Source: Pogonophryne albipinna
Lineage: Eukaryota > Chordata > Actinopteri > Perciformes > Artedidraconidae
Direction of reading: 5' to 3'
NCBI GenBank assembly: GCA_028583405.1
Contig: CM053256.1
Span: 25,827,325 to 25,891,324 of the forward strand
Length of the DNA stretch: 64,000 nt
This document shows, one piece after another, positions 1-11,852 of the stretch (positions are counted from its first letter, which is position 1; every line of letters begins with the position of its first letter). Under the pieces are notes generated by a model. The model ran no database searches. It was not told the origin of the DNA and worked only from the letters and a program-made list of their open reading frames with translations. The position numbers and the translations under genes are program-made.

Positions 1-513
1 AATTAACGTATTGATTTGTGCTGTTTAACAGAACTGCATTCTATTGCAAAGAACTCTCAGTTAAAGGCTCCTATTATTCAAACGTTGGGGTTCATATTTG
101 TATTTTGTGCCTCTACTGTGACATGTTTCCATGCTTTAATGTTCATAAACCTAGCATATCACATACAATGTGTTGTTGTGATATGCGCAAACCTTTTTAA
201 CCTCTAATAAACATGTATTTAAGATTGCTTTCACCTCATGTTATAAAGTAAAAATGAATCTTTTTAGTTTTTATAATTACAACGTGTCGTGTCTCTCAGT
301 CTGGCATGACTCTGCATTGCCAACAGCTGTACATGCGTGTGAGAAGCTTTAGGCTCATTCATTGAAATACATTGGAGTTTGGGAGGTTTAAAATGAATCT
401 TTTGTAACTAAAAAGACTGCTGCGTGTTAAGATGTGTCCTTGGGTACACCAGGCCAGCTTTGTAAATACTGATATAGAAGTATAGAACTGAGTTTCTGTT
501 TTTCTGGTTCTAG

Positions 514-630
514 CACGGGCTGTTGGCCTTCAAGTTCATCCTGTCCTTCATCATCCCAGACGTCCCCAAACACATCCAGATCAAGCTGTCCCGTCTGGAG
601 TTCGAATCCCTGGAGGCCCTCAAGAAAAAG
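514..630 (+). CDS. ano10: ano10 penultimate coding exon (anoctamin-10, partial gene)
   Basis: A phase-0 exon of 39 codons, preceded by a pyrimidine-rich tract ending in TAG and followed by a GTAAAA donor. It encodes [18 protein letters not shown], the last membrane helix region, then [20 protein letters not shown], which matches from memory the conserved C-terminal tail of ANO10 (TMEM16K). ANO10 is an ER-associated member of the TMEM16 family of lipid scramblases and ion channels. Upstream exons lie left of the window. Assignment is supported by the tail sequence and by the neighbour snrk, which also flanks ANO10 in human. Confidence 0.88.
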
Positions 631-1150
631 GTAAAAACCTGACAGCAAGTCTCAGTCCCTCAACAACAGTTAACAGCACACAATACATCAATTACAGATA
701 AAAGAGAAATATGGCACCATTAGACAATTGCAGCCTCCCCATTTTTAGAATGACATAAAGTCCATTCGTATATTTTAACTGCAGAACTGTGTGCCATCTT
801 GCAGTGGATACTTTATTTAGTATGGGAGTTACCAGCACTACATAACATTTTATTCATTGTCCACATAATGAAGGGAAACCAGACGTTTTCTATTTAAAGT
901 GAATCTTAGTGAATCATCATGACCTCCTTGGTCTTTGTAGCCTATAAAAGAGGAAGAGCTTAAAAGAGGTAATCGTTTGAGGCCTGTTGTGTAAATTACA
1001 ATAAAAGCTGCATTCGTGCATAGACACATGGCCTGAATTATATTCATTACAAGTAAACCATGACACAACTGTCATTTCTGGTGTCATTGTATCGCCCAGC
1101 ATAACAAATGTGTTTGCGCCTATAGGCGCAGAAGACAGCAGAAAGACTTG
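631..1150 (+). other. ano10 last intron, left part
   Basis: Intronic sequence between the penultimate ano10 exon and the nested transposon block. No ORF with family similarity and no repeat boundary was recognised. Positions 1-513 are likewise intronic with nothing recognisable. Confidence 0.6.
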
Positions 1151-1413
1151 GGCCGTATCTCATTTCTGGGATTTCCCCTCCTCGACTCCTATCCTCGACT
1201 CCTATCCTCGTGTTGTAGTCCCGCCCACAGGAGATGCGAGCAGAGGAACCGAGGAGAGAGGAGGGGAAGCAGCAGGCGGTTAGAGAAATGAGAACTCCTC
1301 TCCTCTGAGCGGTCATTTTAAAGAGACGTCCATTAATGATGACAGGAGGCACAGCAGCCCTCTGTCTGATGGACAGAACTGTGTTCATGACCACTTATAT
1401 ATTTACTTTTAAT

Positions 1414-1773
1414 TAGGGCTGTCAAGTTAACGCGTTAATAACGCAATTTTTTTTTAACGCCACTAATTATTTTAACATGCGATTAACGCATGTGTATTTG
1501 TCCTCGGCCCGCCCCGTAGTTTCAGAGCCCAAAGGCTTGACGTTGTTGGCTCAGTGCAAAGAAGTACACAGGGTTGGGAGAGAGTGTAAGAGAGAGAGAG
1601 AGGTTCCAGGTTGTTGTATTGAGAATATTCAGGAGAATATTTGTCATTAATGATAATAAACAAACATTTGCATAAAGCATATTTGTCCACTCATATAAGA
1701 GTATTAAAAACTGGAAAAATAAAAAAAATATTCCCATCATGTGATTAAATATTTTAATCGACTGACAGCCCTA
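1414..1773. mobile_element. hAT-like MITE (TAGGGCTGTCA type)
   Basis: Starts TAGGGCTGTCAAGTTAACG and ends CGACTGACAGCCCTA, giving inverted ends. The flanking octamers CTTTTAAT (1406-1413) and GTTTTCAT (1774-1781) match at 6 of 8 positions, consistent with a decayed 8-bp duplication. It is 360 bp long with no coding sequence, and sits inside the element at 1151-6487. Confidence 0.6.
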
Positions 1774-1935
1774 GTTTTCATTCACAGTGCGGTATAATGA
1801 GACAATAACAGGCTACAGATGCGGAAACACACACACACATATATATGTATATATTTATATAAATATATACAATTTCAGAATCAAACAAGTATGAGAGCAC
1901 TCTCATAATAACGTAACACAATCAGAGACTGGATA

Positions 1936-1966
1936 TCCCCCCCCCCCCCCCCCCTCTCTCTGGTCG
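1936..1966. repeat. Poly(C) tract followed by CT repeat
   Basis: An uninterrupted run of about 18 C followed by CTCTCTCT. Low complexity only, and a likely length-variable or assembly-sensitive site. Confidence 0.8.
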
Positions 1967-3503
1967 CTGAAATGGGGAATTGAAATTACGGGCCAACAGT
2001 TACAAGTATTAAAAGTAAGCAGAGGACACCAAACCAACTGAGACCTGTCTGTCCGCTGCATCTATGCACTGTACAACACACACCTACACACTGTACCACA
2101 CACACTCCTAAAGCATATAGGATACAGCCGTTGTGTATTTTATTATGTGAAGCACTAAATGGTCTTAGAAAAATATGGACTCTTTGTTTGTAGATATCTA
2201 CTAAACTACAGCAAATAAAGAGAGTAGGCCTGTTATACTGAGTGATATATATTATACACACTGCTCTGCTTTCTGCACGGACCTCACAGCTGTTCTCTCT
2301 GGAAACATCGGATCGCGATGAGAGCAGTTAATAAAATAATATCCAGGGGATGCATGCAGAGCTGTCATTGGCTGAGATAACTCCGGCCTTGGTCACGACT
2401 CTTTGCAACATCACTCTTGCCGGAAATACATCCGTGGAGGACCAATCAGTGTCTCCTCGATCATAGCTCCTCCAGAGAGCCTCCTCGACGCTCGATCCTC
2501 GGTCCTCGAAGTGCATTTAGAGCAGGGGTGCCCACACTTTTTTGGCTGGTGAGCTACTTTTGAAATGACCAGCTCACCGAGGTCTACCAACCAAAAATAA
2601 AATCCCAAATTGCAAGGGTTGCTGAATAACACGTTTTATTTATACATGGGATAACTACAATAGGGCTGCAACAAACGACTCATTTGATAATCGATTAATG
2701 AAACGATTAATCGACTATTCGGACTATTACTGTATGCCTTGCACAATTTCTCAAGCGCTCTTATTTAAACCTTTATCAACTTTTAGATTTAGCTTGAGGT
2801 TGTTTTAGGCATGTGGAAACTAACAATGAAGACAATAAAGATGAATACTTGATTCAAAAATACATATATTATTAAATTAACTTAACAAATTGTTTACAAA
2901 ATTAACATTGCTTTTTATTTAAATTAAATAAATAATATTTCACCTCAAAAGAAACAACAATGTTTTAACAAATCGTATTAAATAATCTGATGACAGAACT
3001 GTAAACAGAATAGCTGAAACTTTAACAAAATAAAGAGTAACTCAGTTACCTCTAATCATTAACCCATGTTTGTATCATTGAGTTAACTCTGTGTGTTGCT
3101 GCTAGCATACATAACACCTGACGTGGAAACGTTACTCGTTGACGGGTCTACAGAGCTACTAGAAAGACAGTCGAACCCGGTGCATTCCTCCGTCTGAATG
3201 TGGAGCACTTTTGCTAAATGTTTAGACAAATTGCTCGTGTTACAGCCTTACATGCTGAACACTCTTGGCAACGAGCATTGTCCACCTCAAGATGGGTAAC
3301 ATTTAACCACACTTTGGAGCGCTTCTCTCCGCCATCCCCGCCCTGTGTTGCTGCATGTAGCAGCCGCGTGTGTGTAAACTGCCCCGCCCCCTCGCACACA
3401 GACGGGGGAGAGAGAGATCTCGTCTCGATTGGAAAGATAAAAAATACACCATGGACGCATATTTTTGTCTTTTTGCATGTTAGAAACGAGTTGGCGACAC
3501 TAA

Positions 3504-4102
3504 CGGAGCGTCCACACAGCAGCGTGCGTTGATGCTTGGCGGTGGGCGTGTCTGAAGCTTGGGGATTTTTTGCGACCAACGTGACCAACAACCAATCACA
3601 TGAATCTCCCGCCCCCGACATACAAAGCAATAGCAATGTTAAAACGAAGTAAACTGGATATAAAATCCCCAAACAGGCGAAAACCTACCAGTTTCACCCA
3701 CTGTCTCTGCCACCTCCCTCCAAGCCTCGCTCCTCCGGTTTGTATCCCGGTAGATGAACAGAGACTGATCATATAGCACCGGGTGATTCACTACCGCTAT
3801 AATGAATTTTCCCTCCATTTTTTGAAATATGAGGAAATGACCTGCGTAGTCTCTCCCAGCATACACGCTGTTTGATTGGCTAGCGCTTGTACTGGCAGAT
3901 TTGCATAAACGGGTTTCATTGGCTGACGCCTCCATCGAGGCGTCAAAAGTTGAACATTGCTCAACTTTTGAAGCGAGCAACGCCAGCAACGCTCCACGTC
4001 GCTTCCCAAAATGCAGTTCGGCTAAAGGTGACGTCACCCCATTCAAAGTGAATGGGCAGAAGCGTTGGAAGCTTCAACGCACGCCGCTGTGTGGACGGGC
4101 TG
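3504..4102. mobile_element. PIF/Harbinger-like MITE 1 (TAA TSD)
   Basis: 599 bp with inverted ends, CGGAGCGTCCACACAGCAGC at left and the mirror ending CCGCTGTGTGGACGGGCTG. TAA flanks both sides (3501-3503 and 4103-4105). A 3-bp TWA target is the known preference of PIF/Harbinger. It shares long internal segments with the next element, and carries the palindrome TGACGTCA at 4029-4036. Confidence 0.72.
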
Positions 4103-4105
4103 TAA

Positions 4106-4432
4106 CGGCTCCTACACACGGCGGCGTGCGTTGTCGCCTGCCGGCGGGGGGGGCTGAAACTCGACCAACAACCAATCACATGAATCTCCCGCCCCAGACA
4201 CACAAGCACGCGGTTTGATTGGCTAGAGCTTGCACTGGCATATGATTTGATTGGCTGACGCCTCCGTCGAGGCGGCAAAAGTAGAACATTGCTCTACTTT
4301 TGCAGCGAGCACCGCGATAGAAGCTATGCTTTGCTCCCACAATGCAGTTCGGCGAATCGTGACGTCACCCCATTCAAAGTGAATGGGCAGAAGCGTTGAA
4401 GCGGCAACGCACGCCACCGTGTGTAGGCTCCG
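4106..4432. mobile_element. PIF/Harbinger-like MITE 2, adjacent to MITE 1
   Basis: 327 bp with ends CGGCTCCTACACACGG and CCGTGTGTAGGCTCCG. It is flanked by TAA at 4103-4105 (shared with MITE 1) and at 4433-4435. Its interior is a shorter version of MITE 1, with the same CCAATCACATGAATCTCCCG block and the same TGACGTCA palindrome at 4360-4367. Confidence 0.72.
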
Positions 4433-4581
4433 TAAGACTGCGAGATAATGTTTGTGTAGCAATAATACATGACCTTTCTCTTTCTCAACTCGCTACTCGG
4501 AGGGAAGTCGCTGTCATATCATATGCCTTGTTGTGAACACTCCGATAATGCCTCTCCACGTTACCTTTCTTTGGCATAGTG

Positions 4582-5996
4582 CAGGGGTGCCCAACCTTTT
4601 TTGAACCGAGAGCTACTTTTAAAGTTGCCAGTCTGCCGAGATCTACCAGTCCAAATAGAGAGGCGTAGCCATTACTGACAGCCTACTACCAGATAAATAC
4701 ACACTTCTACTTGTATAAAACTGACCTTTGTACGATTAATACTTCATAAAATACTGCAGATCCTTTATCTTACCTCTTTCTAATCTACACACATACAAGT
4801 ATTTAACTGAAGTTACACAACAGTGTTGTTGATACAGAGTTGGAGTTTATTCACACGTCACTACAGTGGGTAATGTTTCCAAGAAGCATTGAACAGTGCT
4901 GCCACATATGACACAGGAAAAAAAGAAAAGACTCTGAACCCTTTCTTTGCCATTATATAAAAATAGTGTTGCTACAAAAGTATAAATTAGGCTTACTAAT
5001 AAGACAACTCAGATCTGAAGCTACACAGGAATCTGCTGCCAAAGTGCAATAAAAAAGACAAAATTAATAGAATCAAACCCTTTTTTTGTTGCATTTTAGT
5101 AGATTATAAAAAGAAATGCCTTTAAAATAGGATACAAGCAACACTAGTTTCTTAACCTGAATTGATAATAGACTATAATCAATTTAAGTTTGCATTCTTA
5201 TACCATTTTGTACAATAATTATAATGAATAAGTTCAAACAAACTCAAACTTACAGCTGATTAATAACGGTATCTAACTTGAGTTTTTATTATGTCAAAAA
5301 CCTGTTGAAATGCTTCTGTTATTTTTACTGTCCCCCAAAAGCGCGTCACAGCCTCCAGGAATGCTTCTTTCACAACTTCGCCGTCTTTGAAAGACTTCAT
5401 GTGTTTCGCAAGAACGTGACTGACACGTTAAGATGCTTTGGAGCAGCCTTGCTCTTGTTGTTGGGCCTGGTGAAAATGGACTGCTGTGCATTTAGCTGTC
5501 CTTTCAGGCCCCTCCCCTTTTGGGAGCGTAGGGCAGAATTAGGAGGGAATTCCGTCTCGTAGCGTTTGTGCACTGTTTTGAAATGCCGCTCCTAAATGAC
5601 CCTTCTTCGATAAAGCCACGCTCGCATTGCAGATGAGACAGATGGACTTTGAATTGGAATAGATACAAAAATAATCATCCTCCCACTCGGAGTGAAAATT
5701 ATATATTTTTTGCTTCTGCCATAATTGCGGTCTTGTGTGTGTGCGGACTGTCACTCCTGTTGACACGGACAACGTTAGAGAACTAGTGCACTGCCCACTG
5801 CCCACCAGCCACGCCCTGACACATGGGGTCACGCCGGCCAATCACAAAGCTTTGATGCGTTCAAGTGCATTATTCTGGCACAGGAATAATATGTTATAGG
5901 ACATTAACGATAAAACAGAATATTGTTGTTCTATTTTTAGACACATCTCGCGATCGACTGGGAATCTCCCCGCGATCGACTGGTTGGGCACCCCTG
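4582..5996 (-). mobile_element. hAT element copy A (GTF2IRD2/Charlie8-like transposase remnant)
   Basis: Perfect 15-bp inverted ends CAGGGGTGCCCAACC / GGTTGGGCACCCCTG, with an exact 8-bp duplication GCATAGTG at 4574-4581 and 5997-6004. It is 1415 bp long. The minus strand at 5539-5841 encodes SEWEDDYFCIYSNSKSICLI followed by CNASVA, which resembles the N-terminal domain of the hAT proteins related to GTF2IRD2 and ZBED5. The rest of the transposase is absent, so this is an internally deleted, non-autonomous copy. A near-identical sister lies at 32462-33867. Confidence 0.85.
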
Positions 5997-6487
5997 GCAT
6001 AGTGCTTTACAAATAAGGCAAATAACCTTTGAATGTTCTGGGTGGAAGTGGTATGTCTTTAGCTTCTTGCTCGGTCCCGCACTCATTTTGTTGTTTGTCT
6101 CTTTAAGTTAATTTGAGTTTTCCCGGCACTTGACTGATTTTGTATCGCTTTGCATTCTGGGTTAACAGACTGGAAAGCCAAAGGTCGCTTTTTCTGTCAA
6201 TCAAGTAAACTCCTGAATTAAGTGGCAGGGAGGCCAAGGGAGGAGGGATCAAAACCAGTTTTGTCTATTTTAACGGGGCTGGATATTTTTTTTTATGAAT
6301 GACTCGCGATCTACCAGCATTGCCCCCTGGTCGACCGGTCGACTGCGGTCGACGTACTGGGCACCTCTGATTTAGAGAAATGAGATGTCCTTCAACATGG
6401 CGCGCTGAAATTCATTTCCGGGTCACTACCGGAGGACCGAGGAGTCGAGGAGTCGAGGAGGGGAAATCCCAGAAATGAGATACGGCC

Positions 6488-7042
6488 ATGGTGCCACTGA
6501 CCAACAACAATTGTATGTAAAGTCAATGGTGCAGCATTTTCCTGCTAATTTCCAACGTATTATTCAATAGTGAGATGTGCCTAAACAATTCTGTCGTGCT
6601 CAAACCGAGCAGAAAATCAAAAAACTGAGGGGGCCGCAGACTTGTGTTACAGGCAGCACACTTGCTGTGTCACACACTTCCTGTGTCACACACTTCCTGT
6701 GTGACACACTACCTGTCACACACTTCCCCCACATATGTGGTTTTCAATCAAATGTATCGTGATCATTCCATGAGTGTAATAGTGGCGGTGTTCTGGCTGA
6801 TGTCTCCGTGCAGAATAGCTACTCTTCCGGAGGCTTCTCTAGGCTCTTTTGATCCGAGCCCCTCATGGGTCGCATTAGGAAGCAATACAATGTTCATGCT
6901 TATACAATAGTACAATAAGAGTCCAGTGGTAGCTGCAAAGGATCCCATAGACAGGCCCTGAATGCACCTTAGACCAGGTGCTATAGATGGTTTACAAAGG
7001 GCTGACAGGGTTCTTAGGACTCGCTAACACCATAGAGCCAGG
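6488..7042 (+). other. ano10 intron segment with short CACTTCCTGTGT repeats
   Basis: Unique-looking intronic DNA. At about 6656-6730 there are four or five imperfect copies of a CACACTTCCTGTGT unit. No gene is seen. Confidence 0.55.
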
Positions 7043-7253
<211 letters not shown>

Positions 7254-7418
7254 GCTGGCCCCCTCCTCACTGAGTTGATGCACACCTGTGAACACATTAT
7301 CAGCATTGTTTTCTTCTTCTTCCACCATTTTGGAGCCAAACTCGAAGGGTCCCACTCGCGGTGAAGGTGTAGCAAGCTGATTGGCTGATGGTGAAGTGCA
7401 CTTGCTGGAGTGTTTAGT

Positions 7419-7622
7419 TTAAACCATGTCTTGGATGTAGGAAGGGTCTGATCCAATGACAGCACAGTAGGCCAGTACCATATCTGCAGCATGCTGAATT
7501 AGCTGCAGAGGTTGGATGAGACTTGCAGGTAGACCAGCCAGGAGGGAGTTACAGTAGTGAAGGCGTGAGACGACCACAGCCTGGTACACATAGCAGGACA
7601 AAGTTGATACTCCGAATATCAT
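7419..7622 (-). pseudogene. LINE reverse transcriptase C-terminal fragment
   Basis: The minus strand reads VVVSRLHYCNSLLAGLPASL followed by IQPLQLIQHAA. This is the post-palm segment that follows the catalytic motifs in L2/CR1-type LINE proteins (consensus SRLDYCNxLLxGLP). Only about 60 residues remain, with no flanking LINE sequence recognised, so it is a relic. Confidence 0.55.
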
Positions 7623-8929
7623 TTAAAGAACCTATATGGAAAAGGAAAAAAGTCCTTACCTGTGTCAGGTCAATTGTTTTATCAATGTTATTCAAGCAAG
7701 TCCTCATATTTGCAAGTCATGTGACTGAGTGTCAAACTGTAGTAAACTCCATTAACCCCTACCTTAAGATCACATATGCATACCATTGTATGCCAATGCT
7801 CAAAGCACAAATTGCCCTGCCCTAGTGTACTTTGTACCCTGCACATGTTTCCGTCATGTTTTGCAGTTTTTAACCTTTAAGAATATTTTAATTAATTTGA
7901 AGGTGTCCTTGAGTGTCGGTAAAGCAGCCTCAAAATAAAATATTTTAGTATTATTTGTTATTATGATACAGTGATTTACTCAAACACGCATTAGGACAGA
8001 CACTTAACTCCTCATAGTGGAGATGTTATGCATGTCCATTAAACATGCTCGTCCATAGCTCCATTTAGCATTGGCCACAGGCCTGATTCATGTCCCAGAG
8101 TACTTTGTGGAAAAATAATGGTGTGCCTTCTTTAATAGTGTTGATATGGCTCCACAGTAAAGCATTAACTGGCTCGGCACCGCAGCCATTTGTTTTGGGG
8201 GATGGGGGGGGGTCTCTGCTGCTGCACACTCTGTAGCCGTGTTACAGCTGTGACTCTTTGCACACAGCCCCAGTTCACATGTTTCTGATAGTGAAGCACT
8301 GTTGGTCTCTCCTCACTGTTCTGTGCTCTCTTGGTTCTGCAGAGGCAGCTCTATGTTGTAGGGTAAGTAGCTTTGAAGACTTCACAGTTAATCACTCATC
8401 TAATATCCTAACGGTTTGCTCGTGGATCTGATTTAACATGATGATTTGGAATATTGAGCACCATCACCTATCCCATGCTGATAACAGGATTACTGACAGT
8501 CAGCATGAAATGATCACTTGTTCTGTGGAACTCACTCACCCTCACATCCGTGTCTTCTTGCTCGTAGTGTTGCAATGAAATGAAGGTAATAACTCTTTAA
8601 GGCCAGCCTGGTGAGTGGTGCTCCAGTGTCAGCTGTTTCCCGCCTCACACAGACTGCTCCCAGTGTTTGTGGTTGCAGGTGCTGGGTAAACTGGCATCCC
8701 CCCCAGGTACATTGGGCATTTGCACTGCTACCAAGTGGTTTCGGGAACAATCTGAAACATTGTATTATTCACATTGACACCGCCTTTAGGCCAGCACAAC
8801 TTCCCTAAACAGATATTGACACACATAAACGCTCTGAGCATCCTTTTTGAAGCCTCCATGTTTCTAAATCACGACGGAAAGCTGAGAACACACAAGTCCA
8901 AGGAAACACTTCCCAACTGAGGAACACAC
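7623..8929 (+). other. ano10 intron segment, no recognised feature
   Basis: About 1.3 kb of intronic DNA with no recognisable coding or repeat family. One short stretch at 8341-8362 has splice-site-like edges (CTGCAG, GGTAAG) and could be a cryptic alternative exon. Confidence 0.5.
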
Positions 8930-9395
8930 TGCCTCCGTCACACTGCCTCCGTCACACTGCTCCGTCACACAGCTCCGTCACACTGCTCCGTCACACAGCC
9001 TCCGTCACACTGCTCCGTCACACTGCTCCGTCACACTGCTCCGTCACACAGCCTCTGCCACACTGCTCCGTCACACTGCTCCGTCACACTGCTCCGTCAC
9101 ACAGCCTCCGTCACACTGCTCCGTCACACTGCTCCGTCACACAGCCTCCGTCACACTGCTCCGTCACACTGCTCCGTCACACAGCCTCCGTCACACTGCT
9201 CCGTCACACTGCTCCGTCACACGGCCTCCGTCACACGGCCTCCGTCACACTGCTCCGCCACACTGCTCCGTCACACAGCCTCCGTCACACAGCCTCCGTC
9301 ACACGGGCTCCGTCACACAGCCTCCGTCACACAGCCTCCGTCACACAGCGTCACACTGCTCCTTCACACAGCCTCCGTCACACTGCGTCACACAT
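8930..9395. repeat. Minisatellite of CTCCGTCACACTG/CCTCCGTCACACAG units
   Basis: About 34 tandem copies of two alternating variants, 13 and 14 bp long, with CACTG or CACAG ends. Occasional changes occur (CTCTGCCACAC, GGGCTCCGTC). The variants are interspersed rather than in blocks. It lies about 430 bp upstream of the last ano10 exon. Confidence 0.93.
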
Positions 9396-9826
9396 TTATG
9401 ACGTCCGCTGGCGCATCATAAACACGTCGGATAGTGAAAGTGCAGTCGGAGTCGCAGTCTCTTCTCCTAAGTCCTTTTGAATTCTCCTATCCACTATCCC
9501 TTAACCCCGTGACGTTTCACTCAGAGGTCAAGGGATAGACGATAGGAGCTGATTTTTGGACTATTCGACCGCAACCCTGGTCTCTCTGCCCCTCTTCTGT
9601 TTTCACTGATACTAATGAGGACCTGAACCTTCAAAATAAGACTCAGCTTTAACAGACCCAAACAATGCTTTCTGCTAAGCAACGAGACAAACCGCAGCTG
9701 GTGGGTGACTAACATAGCAGGTGGTCAACTCCTTTAAATCAATTTAAAATGAATTCATTACACCCACACACACACTGCACCTTGTCACAGTAAAACAATT
9801 GTACATGTACCTTTGCTGTGTTTCAG

Positions 9827-9868
9827 AAAATGCTTGAAGCCTCGGAGCTCACAAAGGGGATCCAGTGA
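9827..9868 (+). CDS. ano10: ano10 last coding exon with stop
   Basis: The acceptor TTTCAG ends at 9826. The exon continues in phase 0 from the exon ending at 630 and reads KMLEASELTKGIQ then TGA at 9866-9868. This gives a short charged tail, comparable in kind to the hydrophilic end of mammalian ANO10 but with different residues. The intron between the two exons is 9.2 kb. A possible alternative terminal exon near 8341 (AG, then RQLYVVG and TAA in the same phase) was seen, but nothing supports its use. Only transcript data would fix which tail is used. Confidence 0.68.
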   Translation, partial: KMLEASELTKGIQ

Positions 9869-10745
9869 GGAGAAAAGGAGGTGAAGAGGAGAGGAGGCGA
9901 GGAGACGACAGGAGAAGAGGAGGAGCTAATGGAACTTCTGCTGCACACAGCTTTAACACATCACTCCCTCATGTATGTTTCTTACGCTGCTTATATGCAC
10001 AGCATCACTGTCTGTCATCTCTTTTCATATTACAGCACTAACGTTTTATTTTGGGGTGGTGTACACAATGGTATAAATGGTTTTGAAATCCCAAAGGAAT
10101 GCTGCAATATTATTTAATACTGGCCTTTGGGATTATGCAAATGTTAGAATGTGTCATCTAACTATGAGTTGAAGGGTGAGGGTGTAAACACATGAAGCAA
10201 AGGTTCAGGGTTGAAGCTCATCGGGAGGCAAAACGTGGCCCAAAAGATTTCTAATAATATGTAATTACTACTGGAGTGGGATGTCCCTCACAAAATAAAA
10301 ACTACAAAATTAAAGACTCATAAATTAAGATAGAACATTCTATATATATAAAAATATATATTTTATTACTCAGATGCTGGTTGGAGCTTTAAATGTAAAT
10401 GTGTGACTTTGAAGTTGCTATCTTGGAAAATAAAGCATATAAATTCAGATTTTGTAATATAAATGTTTACTTCCCTTAAATCAATGATTATTAGATTTCA
10501 AACTGAGGTGTTATGTAGGGATTAAATCCCACTATTCAGTATTCAGATGCTTGTAAACATAATGCTTCCCAGACTGACCAGGACAGATGTAGCTGTGTTG
10601 GGCTCAGCATGCTACCTCAGGTGAAGATGAGCACTCAGTGCCTTGAAATGCAACGCCTATATCAATGAATGTGTGTTTGTGTGCTCTGGTGTTTACATGT
10701 TCTACTGTATTTAAGTGTTGATGGGAATAAAGCAGATCAAAGCTT
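9869..10745 (+). other. ano10: ano10 3' UTR (inferred)
   Basis: Non-coding sequence after the ano10 stop, ending about 15 bases past an AATAAA at 10726-10731. An earlier AATAAA near 10428 could serve a shorter form. No other gene is visible here. Confidence 0.5.
10726..10731 (+). terminator. Candidate poly(A) signal of ano10
   Basis: Canonical AATAAA in GGGAATAAAGCAG. It lies about 860 bases after the ano10 stop and before the convergent end of snrk. Confidence 0.5.
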
Positions 10746-11850
10746 CTACAGAAGGAAATGAAATGTGTGTGAAGTGTTATTCAATTTCAGCGCTAGAGGC
10801 CTGAAACCTGTGAAACATACACTAACAACCAGGAAGTCAGCATTGTTTGTGAGGAAATGAATAATGTTTACAGTGGGCGTGGACCATCTGCTGTGGAAGC
10901 TTCTAGCAGCACACAGGTGTGGGAGAGAAACACAAGGATTATAGCCTTTGGAGACCATTTACATGCATAGAAATCTATACAAAGGGACAACCCCCAAAGC
11001 ATAGGGCCTTTTAATCATTAAGGTTGAGCCGGTATTTTGTTTGTTAGCTTTAGTGTTAAAGTATATTTGCTTATATGTATACTGTAGACACACTACAGGA
11101 AGGGGAAGACCCCCCAAAAGCATAAAAGGGCCTCTTTAAACGGTGAGAGGTGGTCTCGGCCTTCAGCCGTCTCCCTCTTGTGAGCAATGACCTCGCCAAG
11201 CTGCTGCCGGTCAGGGGGCAGAGACGTGGATCGCCGGAGGAGAAGAGGTGGTGAGGGCGACCAGGTGGGTTCTACTGCTTAATGAGATTCATTTCTGATC
11301 CTGCATCCAACATTGTGGTCTGGGACGGGTCTGCTGTGTGTGGCGGGGTTACACTGAACACGTTCAGTTTCAATGCTCCACATATCTTAAACAAACTCCC
11401 GAAGAACTGCAGGCCATTAACCAAGGCTGTTTGCCTCTGCCTTCATTCAATCCAGTGATGGAAGAAGTACTAAGTGCCTATAATAAAGTTGACTCCGTTA
11501 CAAAGGTCCTGCATACAGAATCTTACTTTAAAGAAAAATCTATTGGCATCAAAATATACTTTAAAAAAACTACAGAACTTGTAAAATGGCCGTCATAAAT
11601 ATGAAATAACTACATTATGATAATGTTAATGTTTAATCACAGCTGGTAAAGGTGGAGCACATTTTAATTTATATTATATTGTTTTTATTTCCATTGTCTT
11701 GGCTCTTTAATGACTTTGTATTTAAATGTCATTTCATTACACAGTTATGAGTTTGTCTACATTATTTTAATGTTTTTTTTTTTAAATTGCTTTTTGCTGT
11801 AAATAATAGATCACTTAAATCAAGAGCCCAGGCATGAGACAGTATTCCAC
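10746..11850. other. Convergent gap between ano10 and snrk
   Basis: About 1.1 kb between the 3' ends of the two convergent genes. No ORF with family similarity was seen. A short AAAAGGGCCTCTTTAAA string near 11123 resembles one end of the MITE family found at 41423 and 52070. Confidence 0.5.
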
Positions 11851-11852
11851 AT

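Larger units (their letters stand above)
2661..4473. mobile_element. hAT element (TAGGGCTGCAACAAACGACT type), truncated, with two insertions
   Basis: Begins TAGGGCTGCAACAAACGACT and is collinear with the copy at 36431-37494 until about 4473, where similarity stops, so its right end is missing. On the minus strand around 3214-3360 there is a degenerate BED-type zinc finger (W, then two Cys in ARCQEC), as in hAT transposases. Two PIF-like elements (3504-4432) interrupt it exactly where the other copy is uninterrupted. Confidence 0.7.
2523..6369. mobile_element. hAT element with perfect 8-bp TSD, carrying later insertions
   Basis: Ends are CAGGGGTGCCCA and its inverted partner TGGGCACCTCTG. The direct repeat ATTTAGAG lies at 2515-2522 and 6370-6377, the 8-bp duplication typical of hAT transposition. 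The 3.8 kb span is inflated by nested elements at 2661-4473 and 4582-5996. No intact transposase is visible. Confidence 0.8.
1151..6487. mobile_element. Outer TIR element, host of a nested transposon stack
   Basis: The left end GGCCGTATCTCATTTCTGGG, continuing ATTTCCCCTCCTCGACTCC, is mirrored at 6448-6487 by the inverted copy ending CCCAGAAATGAGATACGGCC. These are terminal inverted repeats of about 40 bp. The 5.3 kb between them is mostly later insertions (1414-1773 and 2523-6369), so the original element was about 1.1 kb. No target-site duplication is clear, so the superfamily is left open. No coding capacity of its own is seen. Confidence 0.75.

Noticed and set aside
8930..9395. A CRISPR-like array, because of regular short repeats
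   Set aside because: Units are 13-14 bp with no spacers, in a vertebrate intron. It is a minisatellite.
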